Assembly: GCA_002286855.1 (NCBI GenBank)
Contig: NRSV01000011.1
Coordinates: forward strand, 62,001-126,000
Direction of reading: 5' to 3'
Source of the DNA: Bipolaris cookei
Taxonomy: Eukaryota > Ascomycota > Dothideomycetes > Pleosporales > Pleosporaceae
DNA length: 64,000 bases
Positions 1 through 11,706 of this stretch are shown here, in pieces. A program made the translations under genes and the position numbers. Within the stretch, counting starts at the first letter, position 1; each line of letters starts with the position of its first letter. The notes under the pieces are model-generated. The model did no database searches. It had not been told where the DNA came from and saw nothing but the letters and a program-made list of their open reading frames with translations.

Positions 1-302
1 GTTCTGGTGGGATGTAGATTAGTCAAGAATCCCCCACCTTTTTTTGCGCCATAATAGCAATACGAATACTCACTCGAGCCCGAGATCAGTACTGCATCTA
101 TCTTTTCCAGGTCAGGATACTCTTGCGCAGTGACGACATCGAATGCGCTCAAGTCCAGATCCTGCTTCGGAGATAAGCCCAAGTCCTCAGCCGCTGCTTC
201 GAGCAACGTCGTAAAGATGCGGTCGTATCGTCCGTATTTTTCCACCAGGGCTGGCGGGGGCGTATCGCATTCGAGGATCGCTATGCGTAAAGGAGTCTTC
301 AT
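1..302 (-). CDS. Class I glutamine amidotransferase-like protein, 5' part only
   Basis: The gene starts at the minus-strand ATG at 302 and runs off the left edge. Exon 1 is 302..74, followed by a 70-nt intron (73..4, GTGAGT donor, CTAAT-like branch, CAG end) and the first three bases of exon 2. The protein opens with a beta strand, LRIAILECDTPPP, then an alpha/beta stretch ending DAVLISGS and, across the intron, K. This is the N-terminal half of a class I glutamine amidotransferase-like fold, as in fungal GMP-synthase-like proteins that continue with a HSAFE-type segment. The catalytic Cys-His-Glu residues lie outside the window, so activity cannot be judged. The family call rests on about 77 residues. 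The gene is divergent from the MFS transporter, with 261 bp between start codons. Confidence 0.7.
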   Translation of the reverse strand, partial: MKTPLRIAILECDTPPPALVEKYGRYDRIFTTLLEAAAEDLGLSPKQDLDLSAFDVVTAQEYPDLEKIDAVLISGSSEYSYCYYGAKKGGGFLTNLHPTR

Positions 303-563
303 GGTTGCGAAGTTTGATGCTGAGTCCATGGGCGAGCCAGCAATCAACCCTCTTTGATAGCGGAAAACGACGGCGATTTCGGGACCTACTAGCGCTGACG
401 ATCATTAACGCCCGCATCTGCGAAACTGCCTCAACGCACGCCATTCCTTCTATTACTTGAATTTTTCGGTCCGAAATCTGTTTTGACCAAGGTCGTACAG
501 CTACTAGTAATAATCGTCTTGGTTTTGTTATGAGTCTGCAGCGCCTCTGGACTCCTTTTTGCT
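303..563. promoter_or_regulatory. Bidirectional promoter between the amidotransferase-like and MFS genes
   Basis: These 261 bp separate two divergent start codons, so both core promoters must lie here. I see no convincing TATA box. An ATG at 530 on the plus strand opens a short frame that overlaps the MFS start codon and is listed separately. Confidence 0.5.
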
Positions 564-649
564 ATGCCTTTGCCTACCTCGGAACGAACACCGCTTCTTC
601 GCTCTGTGTCGCAACGCCAACAGAATGCCACAGACATTACTGGAGATGA
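530..649 (+). other. Possible uORF overlapping the MFS start codon
   Basis: An ATG at 530 opens a 39-codon frame ending with TGA at 647-649. It begins 34 nt before the MFS start codon at 564 and is in a different frame, so it overlaps the main start. It matters only if transcription starts upstream of 530, which cannot be seen from sequence. Confidence 0.3.
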
Positions 650-2722
650 AGCCACAGCTACAGAAGTAGCGCAGCAAGGCCAAGGAGCCGCACCCCAGTT
701 CCCAGCTGTGGAAAATGACCAAAGCAACTCGCATGGGCAATCATTCGCGTCTGTGAGCCATTCTGCAACAGGACAAGAGACAGATGAATTGGCCAAATTC
801 GAACAAGACGGCAAGCTTCAAGGCGTTGGGGTCTGGAGATTTCGATGCGTGTTTGGAGGCATCTTGTTGGGGTACTTTGTATGTTCAAGTGATTTTCTTC
901 TGCCATCTCTCCCCCATACGTAGTAGGTTTGCTAATTGCATGATGCCAGATTGCCATGTTTGATTCTACCCTCATGGCTTCAAGCCACCCAGTCATTACA
1001 TCCTACTTTCATGCATCCAACTCTGCATCCTGGTTGTCGACTGCTTTTTTGCTTACCTCGACCTCGCTTCAGCCTTTGATGGGCCGATTTTCAGACACCT
1101 TTGGTCGTCGACCTCTGTATTTAGCAGGCCTCGCTCTACTTGCAGTCACGACGGCGTGGTGTGCTCTTGCACAGAGTATTTCAAGTTTTATTTTTGCACG
1201 GGCCTTTTGTGGTATTGGTGCAGCTGGCGTGCTGTCAATGGGCAACATCATGACTAACGATCTTGTCAGCATAGAGGTGCGAGGTAAATACCAGGCATAC
1301 ATCAATCTCTTTTATGGAGGTGGATCTGCCTGTGGTGCTGCATTTGGTGGATTTTTGTGCGATAGATTAGGTTGGCGGATGACTTTTGCTCTACAGGTGC
1401 CGGTCATTCTCATCCTCCTAATCAACGCCATTGTTATGACGCCATCTAGTCTTGGGCCCAATCTGGCAAATCGATTTGGATTGGGCTTCCGAGACGCAAT
1501 GAATGGCTTTGATATAGCAGGGTCGGTCTTGCTGACCGTCTCTGTTGCATTTCTGATTTTAGGCCTGAATCTTGGAGGCAACGTCTACCCATGGAAACAC
1601 TGGCTCGTTATTACTTCACTTGTAGTAGCGCTTGTAACCGGTATCGTGCTCATCAGAGTCGAGTCGAGAGCCATGCGGCCAGTCATGCCGCTGCCCATGT
1701 TGTTCAGCGAACCACGCGGCAATCTCGTCTTCAACAACTTTTTTGCACAAATTGCTTTGAACTCAATCTTGTTCAACGCTCCGTTGTATTTCCAGGCTGT
1801 CGAGCTCGAGAGTGCATCCGTATCAGGCTTCCGTCTTGCCGGTCCTTCAGTTGCGCTGACTGTTTGTGGCGTGTCGGCCGGCTTCATCATGACCGCGACA
1901 GGCCGCATGAAGTGGCTTATTGTCGTTGGCTCGCTCTCAATGCTGCTAGGTGCTACATGCCTCTCTTTGATGTTCAATGTGCCAAAGTGGCTCGCCACCG
2001 TCTTCTTAGTCCCATCAAGCATTGGTCAAGGCTTGAGCTTTCCAGCAACAAGTCTCGCTGTTCTTGCGACAAGCACTCAGGAAGATCAGGCGGTCATGAG
2101 CAGTACACTCGTTTTGTGGCGTAGCCTGGGCATCGTCATGGGAGTGTCACTGAGCAGCCTTATCTTACAGAACGCGTTAGCAGCATATCTCGATAGACTA
2201 GTCACTGGACATGACAAAGCCAAGGTACGTAACATAGCCCTTGTGCTTTCCATTTACAACGTAAAGCGTCGAGAAGAGCATCTGGTTTTTGTGCTGTAGA
2301 ATGTACACCACGAGCTGAATAGATGGAGAAGATGAAGATGAAACGGCAAATTCACATGCGGAATGAACCCTTTCTAACAAGCTCACACAGATCATCCAAC
2401 GCGTCCGCAGCTCAGTCCGCAGCATAGTTGACCTCGACGCCAAACATCAAAGCCAGGGTTCGTAGACCAGTAATCCCTTAGTATCCTGCAACGCGTCGTC
2501 TACATGACCCCCCATTCTTTGAATTTAGCGCATCACAGCCCCAGCACTAACGCTTGTCTTACAGTCATCGAAGCCTATAGTCGTAGCCTGCGTCTAGTCT
2601 TCATCTCGGCGATGGCCACGTTTGTCATTGTCAATGCACTAGTTTTTGCGATTAAATTACCGCACTTGAAGAAGAAGAAGAAAGAGCCTATCTCCGAGGA
2701 TGGCGAAGAGAATGAGCGGTGA
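564..2722 (+). CDS. MFS transporter, DHA2 family (Vba-like vacuolar basic amino-acid or drug transporter)
   Basis: Exons 564..878, 950..2224, 2391..2457 and 2565..2722 join in frame to 604 residues. The last 67-nt and 158-nt exons extend the protein by about 75 residues beyond the point where exon 2 would read into an intron. After a hydrophilic N-terminus of about 100 residues carrying an ERTPLL acidic-dileucine-like sorting signal come multiple hydrophobic segments. The MFS loop motif GRFSDTFGRR lies at about residues 150-159. Length and layout fit the 14-helix DHA2 family, which includes yeast Vba1-3 and drug/H+ antiporters. The C-terminus ends in a lysine run followed by an acidic tail. 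A vacuolar location is inferred from the dileucine motif and Vba similarity. The substrate cannot be decided from sequence: basic amino acid or drug are both possible. Confidence 0.88.
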
Positions 2723-5700
2723 TGTAATGCAGTGTGATAAGATGGGATCGAGGATTGGGTTGTGCGGGTGTGCTGTACAAGCGGAGCGGGGGCGGTGAGG
2801 CAATGCAGGAAGGTAGAGCGGGACGGTGAGAACTTAACATCTGGTTTGAGGCATTGCGGTGTACACGTATGGTCTACAGCGGGTGCAGACGGCAAGCACT
2901 CTAGGGTTTTAGAAAAGCGGCAAGGCTAATTCATGGTGGTTCAAGAGGACAAGGGATATGGGGTTACATTGGCTATTTGAGATGTAGTGAGCGGATATGG
3001 TAACGATAGTTCCAATTCAAGTAAGCATTATAATGGGGGCTAGGGCGAATTGAAAGAGGCTTCTCTGTGGCAAGTGTATGTACATATTGAACACTATTGA
3101 AAAAAATCGACGATTTAGTTCCAAAGGTGACGGACTGCGGTCTTTATCCTTACGCATGCAGGTCTAGATATACACAGCCAGTACGCCAAGTATTCAAGCA
3201 GCAACAGTTAGAAGCGGGTACTGGAGACTTCCAATGATGATGAGAGCTGATGGTAATCGACTGTGGCCAAAATAATGGTTCGGTGACGCTTGATAGGCTT
3301 GGGCAGTATTGGTCGAGGGGCGAATTGGCGGGCAGTGCAAAGCCAGGCATGGAGCTAACCGGGTTCAGACTGGTGACCGAAAATGCAAGTCCTGACGTGA
3401 TTCGGTACGAGAACGACTCCTGAAAACATTAAATGCGGGACGAGTGTCTTGGCCGTGAGCGGATCTTGTTTCTGTTTCTGCTATGTGCTTGGTGGGTCGG
3501 GGTACGATGACGTTTCACGTCTAGATAAAGTTTGCAAACAGGTGATTTGCGCGTGGTGGCGAGATGCCGGTGAGGACTCAAGTTTCAAGCTCCGTGGTCA
3601 CTTGAGGGGCAGAATTCTGCGCAGAAATCATGGCAGGGATAGTGATACGGCGCGACTGGCGTAGAACAGCAAGTGGGGTGCATCCATACCACATGTGCAT
3701 GTACACTCGTTTGAGAGGCAAATGCAGTCACAAATGCAATGAAAAACAACTTGGCAAACGCGTTGCTTGGCTATATGAGCACACCTGAGCCTATTAGCTA
3801 ATGAGTGGCGTGCATTTGCACGACTGCATATCTCAGCTGATGTTAGCTTTTGCTTTGTATGTAACTGGATGCTAAAATGTTTTCTGGGGGTTGTTCTTTT
3901 TGCAAACGCGTATGTTTTGTGGGCAGGAGTGGGTGCAAAGCTTCCTTCGAAAGAACATGTTGTAACAGCCATTATTAGGGAGGTTGACGTCATCGGCCAT
4001 GTTGGTTGAGATGGCCGTTGACGGGTAAGCCGCCAGGCGCTTACTTGCAGGATATGCGTATCTGGGTAAGCCACGAAGATCCGGGGGGCCGAGATGCAGG
4101 TACAACGTTATCGCAGCGGCTGTGATGGGCCAGAGGGCCCAGTGCTGTGAATGAAAACTTTGTTGGCTCCAAGCAATATGTAAACAATGAAGAGTGTAGT
4201 GTGTCTGAGTCGACAGAGAGACATCAATGGCAGAAAAGTCATTTGGTGGTGCACCTTGGCCCAGGCGTATATGCACTAAGAAGACTGGTTCCTTGTCAAG
4301 CTATGTATGTATGTATATACTACTATGCAGTACTGTAGATAATCGATAGGGTGTATCCTTTGGGCAGGTGGGGTAAGGATGGTGGTTGGACAAAAAATGG
4401 CCTCTTTGGTGCGCGCGCATGCTGATTGGCTGAACCTTGACAACAGCGCTTAATAGGCGCCAGTCGACCGTTTCCCAGACCCTGCCTCTGCTGGTGCGTG
4501 TTCATGGCAAGAGGACATATTTACATATAGACCGATGCCTTGGACGTCTCACTGAAATAGCGCACTATGTTAGATGAATGCATGGCTCGCTGGCTCCTCA
4601 CGTCTATGGCTGAAACTAGGGATCGTGGTGTTTGACGTGTTGCTATTGCAGGCATTGGACTAGTTGGGCCGATGGTGCCAAGAGCCGGGGCAGCCGGCAT
4701 GTGAACTTGCGAAGCGTGTCAAGATCTTATGTTCAGCAAGCCTCGAGGGACGGATGTAAGAAGCTTAGGCTTCGTAGTTGTACGCATGCATCAGGGATGT
4801 ACCTAGACAATACTTGCGCTCTTCTTGGGTTTGCATCTACTATGTATGTACTTAGATGTGTACATGTATACAATTGGCGTGAGTGCGTAGGGCTAGTCTG
4901 CTTCGTGACAGGCTGGGGGTTCGCGGCTTGTGCCAAAGTTTGGCTGGCATCCGTATCAAGTGTGTACTACTTAAGTATGCAAACTGTAGTGCTTGGTCAA
5001 ACTGCAGTGCGAGTCATTGTTGCAGGTAGTGGACGCCATCACATCACGCGCAGACTGGGTATTTGTTTAGAGCGAGAGAAAGCAGGGCAGACCGACTGGA
5101 AGAGGCAAGGTGCATATTGAGGGCTGGAATATACTACTACGGGTACGGAGAAGCGGAGTCTGTGACGCTCGACTACCAGGACGTCGACGCTGGCTCGACG
5201 GGCGGGAGATGGGCTGGAAGAGGCCAAGGTCTTCGGCTCTTGGCTGTTCGGAAATTGGCCTCTCCCCTATGCACCCACACGCGCCTTTGATCTTCAGGAA
5301 CGCGAAAAGAGTGGAATGGCAAGGGAGGGTTGCGGGCCAACAAAGCCGGGGACACGAGTGGAGGCTCTGTTGTTGGCCAGGTTTGCGGCCAGGGCTGAGA
5401 TGGCGGCTAGGCGGCGGTTGCGGCAATTGTCGTGGAGAGATGAGCATAAGGAGCAAAACGAATGCTTGTGGAGAGTGATGCAGGCGGAGGCATGGGCCAG
5501 GCGAAGAAAAAGGAGACGGCAAGATGACGCACTGACGGCGATGGGGCAATGGGGGGCAGCGTGTTGTGAACATGGAGTGCAGCAGTACATGCTAGTACGG
5601 ACGTGTATATGTAATTACTCTATTGTATAAAAGTCAGTAATATTCTGGGGTGGGAATGAGTCAGCAGCATGTACTTAGATATGTACTTGTATGTATGGAC

Positions 5701-5780
5701 ACGCAGCACAGCAGCACAGCAGCATGCAAGCGGAATGAATGGCGTTGGCCAGTGACGTGGTGTCGTTGGTCGCAGTCGTG

Positions 5781-5828
5781 TCGCCGTGTCGCCGTGTCGC
5801 CGTGTTGCCGTGTTGCCGTGTCGCCATG
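5781..5828. repeat. Octamer minisatellite, unit TCGCCGTG, six copies
   Basis: Six head-to-tail 8-bp units read TCGCCGTG x3, TTGCCGTG x2, then TCGCCATG. A period of 8 shifts the frame at each unit, so the array is not coding in any single register. It lies about 0.9 kb upstream of the PMC1 start. Confidence 0.9.
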
Positions 5829-6213
5829 GGGTCGTGGCCGGCTGCAGAGGCGGACTTGGCGGGTGTCTGTGCGCATGCGTGCAAGACGACGCTAGATGGG
5901 GCTGTGTATGTCTTGGTTGCATGCTAATCCTTGGGCGGTTGAGCTTCGACGAGCGCACCTCAGGCCGTCTTCAGTGTGTCTCTTCTGCCTGGCCTGTTTT
6001 GCTCGTCGAGCAAGAAAGACTTGCATTTCCGCTCTTTTTCTTCTGCTCGTCCGCGGTCCTCGCCTGTCGTGCCTTGGTTGCCACCCGCAACTCGACCTTC
6101 ATCGCCTTCCCATACAGCATAGCCACAATCCACGCCCGAATGGACGCGCGCAGCCCCTAGTAACATAGCCCCCTCTCGCCATCCGCCGCCAGCTTCTGTG
6201 AAGCCACCCATCG

Positions 6214-6277
6214 AATCAATCGATCAATCAAGCAAGCAAGCAATCAATCAATCAATCACTCACTCACTCACTCAATC
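6214..6277. repeat. Tetranucleotide microsatellite (AATC/AAGC/ACTC)
   Basis: Successive short runs of related 4-bp units (ATCA, AAGC, AATC, ACTC) fill about 60 bp in the probable PMC1 promoter or 5' leader, some 440 bp before the start codon. Confidence 0.85.
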
Positions 6278-6711
6278 CATCCTCCGCTAACCCATCGCCT
6301 TTACCGGCCATCTGGCCCCGTCACGTAAGCACATCATCGCCCTGGCCGCGCACCACGCTTTCCACCACGGCCACCAGGTGCTAACAAAGCCGTTGGTACC
6401 AGATCCTAGTCGCTGGGCCTCATCCACTGGCTCTTGCCTCCACCCAGGACCACTCACGCTCTTTGTACCCATTTCTTTACTATCCTTTGCTTCACTCTTC
6501 AAGCACCGCCTACTCTCGCCTCTGGCCACGCCCTTTATAGCCCGCATGCTCTTCCCGCATGCACTATTTCTCATAATCTAGCAAGCTCACCGGAAATACA
6601 CACCTGACATCCTTACGGCTTACACCCATCGCTTCCTTGCCTGCTTGCACAGCCTACTGCCCTGCCCAGCGCCTCGCTCTACTGCAGCCTTACGCCGCCC
6701 AGCCTGTTGTC

Positions 6712-9700
6712 ATGGCGAGCGAACAGGCACACAGCGGTCCTTCAAGACCACGGGCCCCAACCATCACCATCGACACGTCGGCTGCCAGCGACGCCAACAT
6801 GACCAACCCCGTGCCTCTGACCGATATCCAGGACGGCAGTCACAGATTCCCACCAAACGCAACCTCTGACAACCCATCGCCTACCCAGCAAACATCGTCC
6901 TCGCAGGAGCTGCGTGGTGCCAATTCCTTTGAAAGCAGAGAGAGCAGGCCCACGAGCCCCCACAATGTTAGCTCGCCCGTCGCGACGTGGACCAGCAACG
7001 CTGGCCTACTCAATGTTCCAGGCGCTCGCTCAAGGGGCAACTCGATGGATTCGGCTACCGATAATGGCGAATCTAACAGTTCAGGCACATATGTCGCCTC
7101 CTCACAAGGCGATGCCTTCAAGGGAGAGCTAGCACCCACCGAAGTCTTGAACGATCAGGATGCCTTGAAACCAGATCCAGGCACAGAGGCAGACTTTGTA
7201 GTTGAAAACAACAAGTTTGCCTTCTCACCCGGCCAGCTGGCCAAGCTCTATAACCCCAAGAGCGTAAGTTGTTGTCTCTGAGCAACCTCCTCACCGTGCT
7301 AATCACCCCTCAGTTATCAGCGTTCCATGCTCTCGGAGGTCTTGACGGCTTGGAAAAGGGTCTTCGGACCGACCGAAAGGCCGGACTAAGCATCGACGAG
7401 CAGCATCTGGACGGTGTCGTCACTTTTGAGGAAGCAACGACGCCAAGTACTACCGAGACTGCGCAAAAATCATCATCGAATGCTGTTGCGCGTACCGACA
7501 GCGCACCCACTGGCTCTAAGGAGAATGCTTTTGCTGACCGAAAGCGCGTCTTTAGTGACAACAGACTTCCGGTCAGGAAACCCAAAAACATCTTCCAACT
7601 CGCGTGGATGGCCTACAACGACAAAGTTCTCATCTTGCTGACGTGCGCCGCCGTCATTTCACTTGCTCTCGGTCTATACCAAACTTTTGGTGTCGAGCAT
7701 AAGCCAGGTGAGCCAGCTGTAGAGTGGATCGAAGGTGTTGCCATTATTGTTGCCATTGTCATTGTCGTCGTAGTTGGCGCTGCCAATGATTGGCAAAAGG
7801 AGCGCCAGTTCGTCAAACTTAACCGCAAGAAGGAAGACCGAACCATCAAGGTCATCCGCTCTGGAACCACTCGCGAAATATCCGTTTACGACATCTTTGT
7901 CGGAGATGTTGTCAATCTGGAGCCTGGTGACATGATCCCTGTCGACGGTATCCTTATTCAAGGTCACGGAATCAAGTGTGACGAGTCGTCGGCCACTGGA
8001 GAATCTGATTTGCTCAAGAAGATGTCTGGCGACGAGGCCTACAAAGCCATTGAACGACATGACAACCTCAAGAAGGTCGATCCATTCATCCTTTCCGGTG
8101 CAAAGGTCTCAGAGGGCGTAGGTACATTCATGGTCACGGCTACAGGTGTACACTCCAGCTACGGCAAGACCATGATGTCTCTTCGCGAAGACAGCGAAGT
8201 CACACCACTCCAAAACAAGCTCAACGTGCTCGCAACATACATCGCTAAACTCGGTGGAGCTGCGGCTTTGTTGCTTTTCGTCGTGTTATTCATTGAGTTC
8301 TTGGTCAGGCTCAAGGGCAGCACCCACACGCCGGCCGAGAAAGGTCAGAACTTTCTCAACATTCTCATCGTCGCCATCACGGTTATTGTCGTTGCTGTAC
8401 CCGAGGGTCTTCCACTAGCTGTTACCCTTGCATTGGCTTTCGCCACGACGCGTATGCTCAAAGACAACAATCTGGTCCGCCTCCTCCGGTCTTGCGAAAC
8501 CATGGGTAATGCCACTACCATTTGTTCCGACAAGACTGGTACACTCACTCAGAACAAAATGACTGTTGTTGCTGGCTCCCTCGGAACTGCTCTCCGCTTT
8601 GGTGACTCCAAGCTCAAAGCATCTTCAGTATCCCCAATTGACGATGGAGCCAAGGGCAAGGACGTATCTCAATCTCCTGTTGAAAATCCCAACGATGTCT
8701 CTGCTACGGAATTTGTCGAGACTTTGAACCAAGATGTCAAGGACCTTCTTCTACAATCCATTGTCCAGAACACGACCGCTTTCGAAGGCGAGACTGGAGG
8801 TCCCGATCCTTTCATCGGCTCTAAAACCGAGACAGCCTTGCTCGGATTTGCACGCGATTACTTAGGATTGGGCAATGTTGCCCAGGAGCGCGCCAACGCC
8901 AACATCGTTCAGGTGATCCCCTTTGACTCTGCAATCAAGTGTTCTGGCGCCGTCGCCAAATTAAACGATGGCCGCTACCGTATGTATGTCAAGGGTGCTT
9001 CCGAGATTCTGCTCGCAATGTGCGACAAGATCGTCACCGATGCCAACAAGGAACTTATCGAGGCTCCCATGACTGCCGACAACCGTGAAGCACTCAAGCA
9101 AATCATCACAACTTATGCATCCCGCTCTTTGCGAACCATTGGCCTCATTTATCGCGATTTCGAGAGCTGGCCGCCCGCCGAGTCGTTCAAGAATGAGGAT
9201 GACCCAACCCAAGCTGTTTTCAAGGATGTAGCCAAGAAAATGATCTTTCTAGCTATCGTTGGTATCCAGGATCCTCTGCGAGACAACGTCCGTGAGGCTG
9301 TAAAGGACTGTCAGCATGCTGGTGTTTACGTTCGTATGGTCACTGGTGACAATGTTTTGACTGCCAAGGCCATTGCCGAAGATTGTGGAATCCTGGTCCC
9401 TGGCGGTGTTGTCATGGAGGGCCCTACTTTCCGTAAACTGTCAAAGCGCGACATGGATGCCGTAATTCCCAAGCTCTGTGTTCTTGCCCGATCCAGCCCA
9501 GACGACAAGCGCAAGCTTGTCAAACGCCTCAAAGAGCTCGGTGAGACAGTAGCTGTCACTGGTGACGGAACCAACGACGCACCCGCGCTCAAGACTGCCG
9601 ATGTCGGTTTCTCTATGGGTATTGCGGGTACCGAGGTTGCGAAAGAAGCTTCTGCCATCATCCTCATGGACGACAACTTTGCTTCCATCGTAAAGGCGCT

Positions 9701-10979
9701 GCTTTGGGGTCGTGCTGTCAATGATGCTGTCAAGAAATTCTTGCAGTTTCAAATCACAGTTAACATCACGGCTGTACTTCTCACCTTCGTCTCCGCTGTT
9801 TCCAGTAGCGACCAGCAATCTGTACTGACTGCTGTCCAACTGCTCTGGGTCAATCTCATCATGGACACCTTTGCTGCTCTGGCGCTCGCAACCGATCCTC
9901 CCACTCGCAGTCTTCTTGACCGCAAGCCTGACCCTAAATCTGCACCTTTGATCACGTTGCGCATGTGGAAGATGATCATCGGCCAGTCGATTTACCAGCT
10001 GGTTGTTACTTTTATTCTCTTCTTTGCCGGCGAATCCATGCTCAGTTACCACAGCGAACGTGAGCAGCAGCAATTGCCTGCTTTGGTATTCAATACTTTT
10101 GTCTGGATGCAAATTTTCAACGCTCTCAATAATCGCCGCCTCGACAACCGCTTTAACGTGTTCGAAGGTATCACCCACAACTGGTTCTTCATCATCATTT
10201 TGGCCATTATGATTGGAGGTCAGACCATGATTATATTTGTCGGTGGCGAGGCTTTTAAGGTTACGAGACTCAATGGCCCTCAATGGGGTTACTCAATAGT
10301 GCTGGGCTTCCTGTCTCTGCCAGTCGGTGTCATTGTTCGCTTGATACCTGATGAGCTTATCAGGAAATGCATTCCCGACTTCTTCAGGCGCAAACAAACT
10401 CCCGAGCTTATCGTTTCGGATGATGACTACTACTGGAACCAAGGACTACTGGAGGTTCGCGATGAACTTGCCTTCCTCAGAAAAGTCCGTGGCGGCCGTC
10501 TCAGTGCCATCAAGTTCAAGGTGCAACATCCTAGGGAAATCTTTACCCGATCACGATCCAGCCACTCTCTACCCGGTACTCCTAATAATGGCGCCCAAAC
10601 TGATGACGGCTCTCATGCCCCACCTACTCCCAGTAGTCGTCGCCGCGCCAGGTCCCGTTCTAATTCCGCTTTTGGTCCAGCAACTGTCATGGCTGGTATC
10701 GTTGCAGGCAGCATTGGAGGCTGGTCACCGATTGACCGCGGCAGCGGTGACAACGACTCCATAAAATTCAGCCGTAATGCCACTAAGCAAGATCTTGAGG
10801 CTCAAGATGGCATTGAACTCCATCCTGACACTAAATCGACCGATCCCATCCTTGCTCCTGACGCGAGTGAGTACCGCGGCCCTCCCAGTCAGAACACAGA
10901 AACAACGCCCGATTTCAACGTAGGACCTTTCTCCAGTCACGCCAGCGAACAATCCAAGCCAACTGGCCCTGGAACATAA
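6712..10979 (+). CDS. PMC1: Vacuolar P-type Ca2+-ATPase (Pmc1-like, type IIB)
   Basis: Exons 6712..7263 and 7314..10979 (50-nt intron) encode 1405 residues. The frame opens further upstream only through a TTG, so the ATG at 6712 is the start. All P-type hallmarks are visible: TGES at 412-415 (actuator), PEGLPLAVTLAL in the Ca2+-site helix, CSDKTGTLTQNK with phosphorylated Asp590, and TGDGTNDAP around Asp935 (hinge). The last helices are followed by a long Ser/Arg-rich tail. The roughly 190-residue N-terminus, rich in Ser/Pro/Thr, contains VVENNKFAF, typical of the region before the first helix in fungal Pmc1. It pumps cytosolic Ca2+ into the vacuole at the cost of ATP; in yeast it is induced through calcineurin-Crz1. 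No clear Crz1 site was confirmed in the upstream region. Its length is somewhat above yeast Pmc1 because of both tails. Confidence 0.97.
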
Positions 10980-11706
10980 AGCCTTATTCTCTCCTACGCC
11001 CTAAAAAAACCCCACACATACATACATACCTCGCCTGAACTTCCCTATAGCTTGGAGACTCGGGTGTAATAACTGTTCTATTCCAAGCAGCATATATTTC
11101 AAGCATTCATCGGCGTCACAGGCGTTTTTTTTGGCCCCAGTGGCCCAGCGATGTCGTAAATACCCATATCCCCTTATTCATGTTGCTTGATCGTCCTTGC
11201 GCCGGCTATTCTGTTATTCAAGGCTTTTCTTGTGCTTTGCCCATCCATAGAAAATATCTCGGCCACCAGCTGTTTCTTTTTTCTTTCTCAGAGCCGCTTA
11301 GCACTGGCACCAAACATCCGGTACTCCTGCAATGTGCTCCGAAACGACACAAAAAAGTTCAAACAATACATAGCATATTACACAAGTTCTGCTTTATTCT
11401 TGCCACGTGATGATCCCATGCGCATTGCTGATCAGAGTCGAAATGGGTGGTGTCAAGGTTCATTCCTCACAAAGCATTCAGAGTCTGTCGGCGCTTATTC
11501 GGAAGATCAGGGCGCTCATTACGTCATCTTGGCAATTGCATCAGCACCGCATCCAGCAACGCTCGATGTGACGGCGCTGTATACAAACGTTGATTGACTT
11601 CCACCGTATGAAGTAATCCTTGTGATATTTGGAATATATTGTACACCTTCTTTCCTCGTTTTCGTGATCCTATCTAAGCAGATATTGTTTAGCAACATCC
11701 CACATA
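10980..11706. other. Intergenic region, PMC1 to SDR-like gene
   Basis: This stretch holds the PMC1 3' region and the promoter of the next plus-strand gene. T-rich and A-rich runs occur, but no supported gene or repeat. Short frames at 11180-11600 have no recognisable features. Confidence 0.5.

Larger units (their letters stand above)
2723..6711. other. Long intergenic region upstream of PMC1
   Basis: No frame in these 4 kb carries recognisable protein features. Short frames exist on both strands but are Arg/Pro/Cys-rich and overlap each other antisense. The stretch 5100-5600 is purine-rich on the plus strand. From about 5990 to 6700 the plus strand becomes pyrimidine-rich, as in ascomycete 5' leaders, and probably includes the PMC1 promoter and 5' UTR. 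Two tandem repeats lie at 5781-5828 and 6214-6277. Motifs of the form TGTACTTAGATRTGTAC occur near 4848 and 5670. Confidence 0.6.

Noticed and set aside
5340..5380. GAGGCTC-like motif considered as a Crz1 site for PMC1
   Set aside because: It matches the calcineurin-response consensus only partly and lies 1.3 kb from the start; a single partial match is not evidence.
5067..5630. Overlapping frames of 100-168 codons on both strands
   Set aside because: Arg/Pro/Gly/Cys-rich in every frame, mutually antisense, no domain, no splice logic; best explained by GC-rich purine-skewed DNA.
9441..10283. 280-codon frame antisense to PMC1
   Set aside because: Lies fully inside the conserved P-type ATPase coding region and has no domain of its own.
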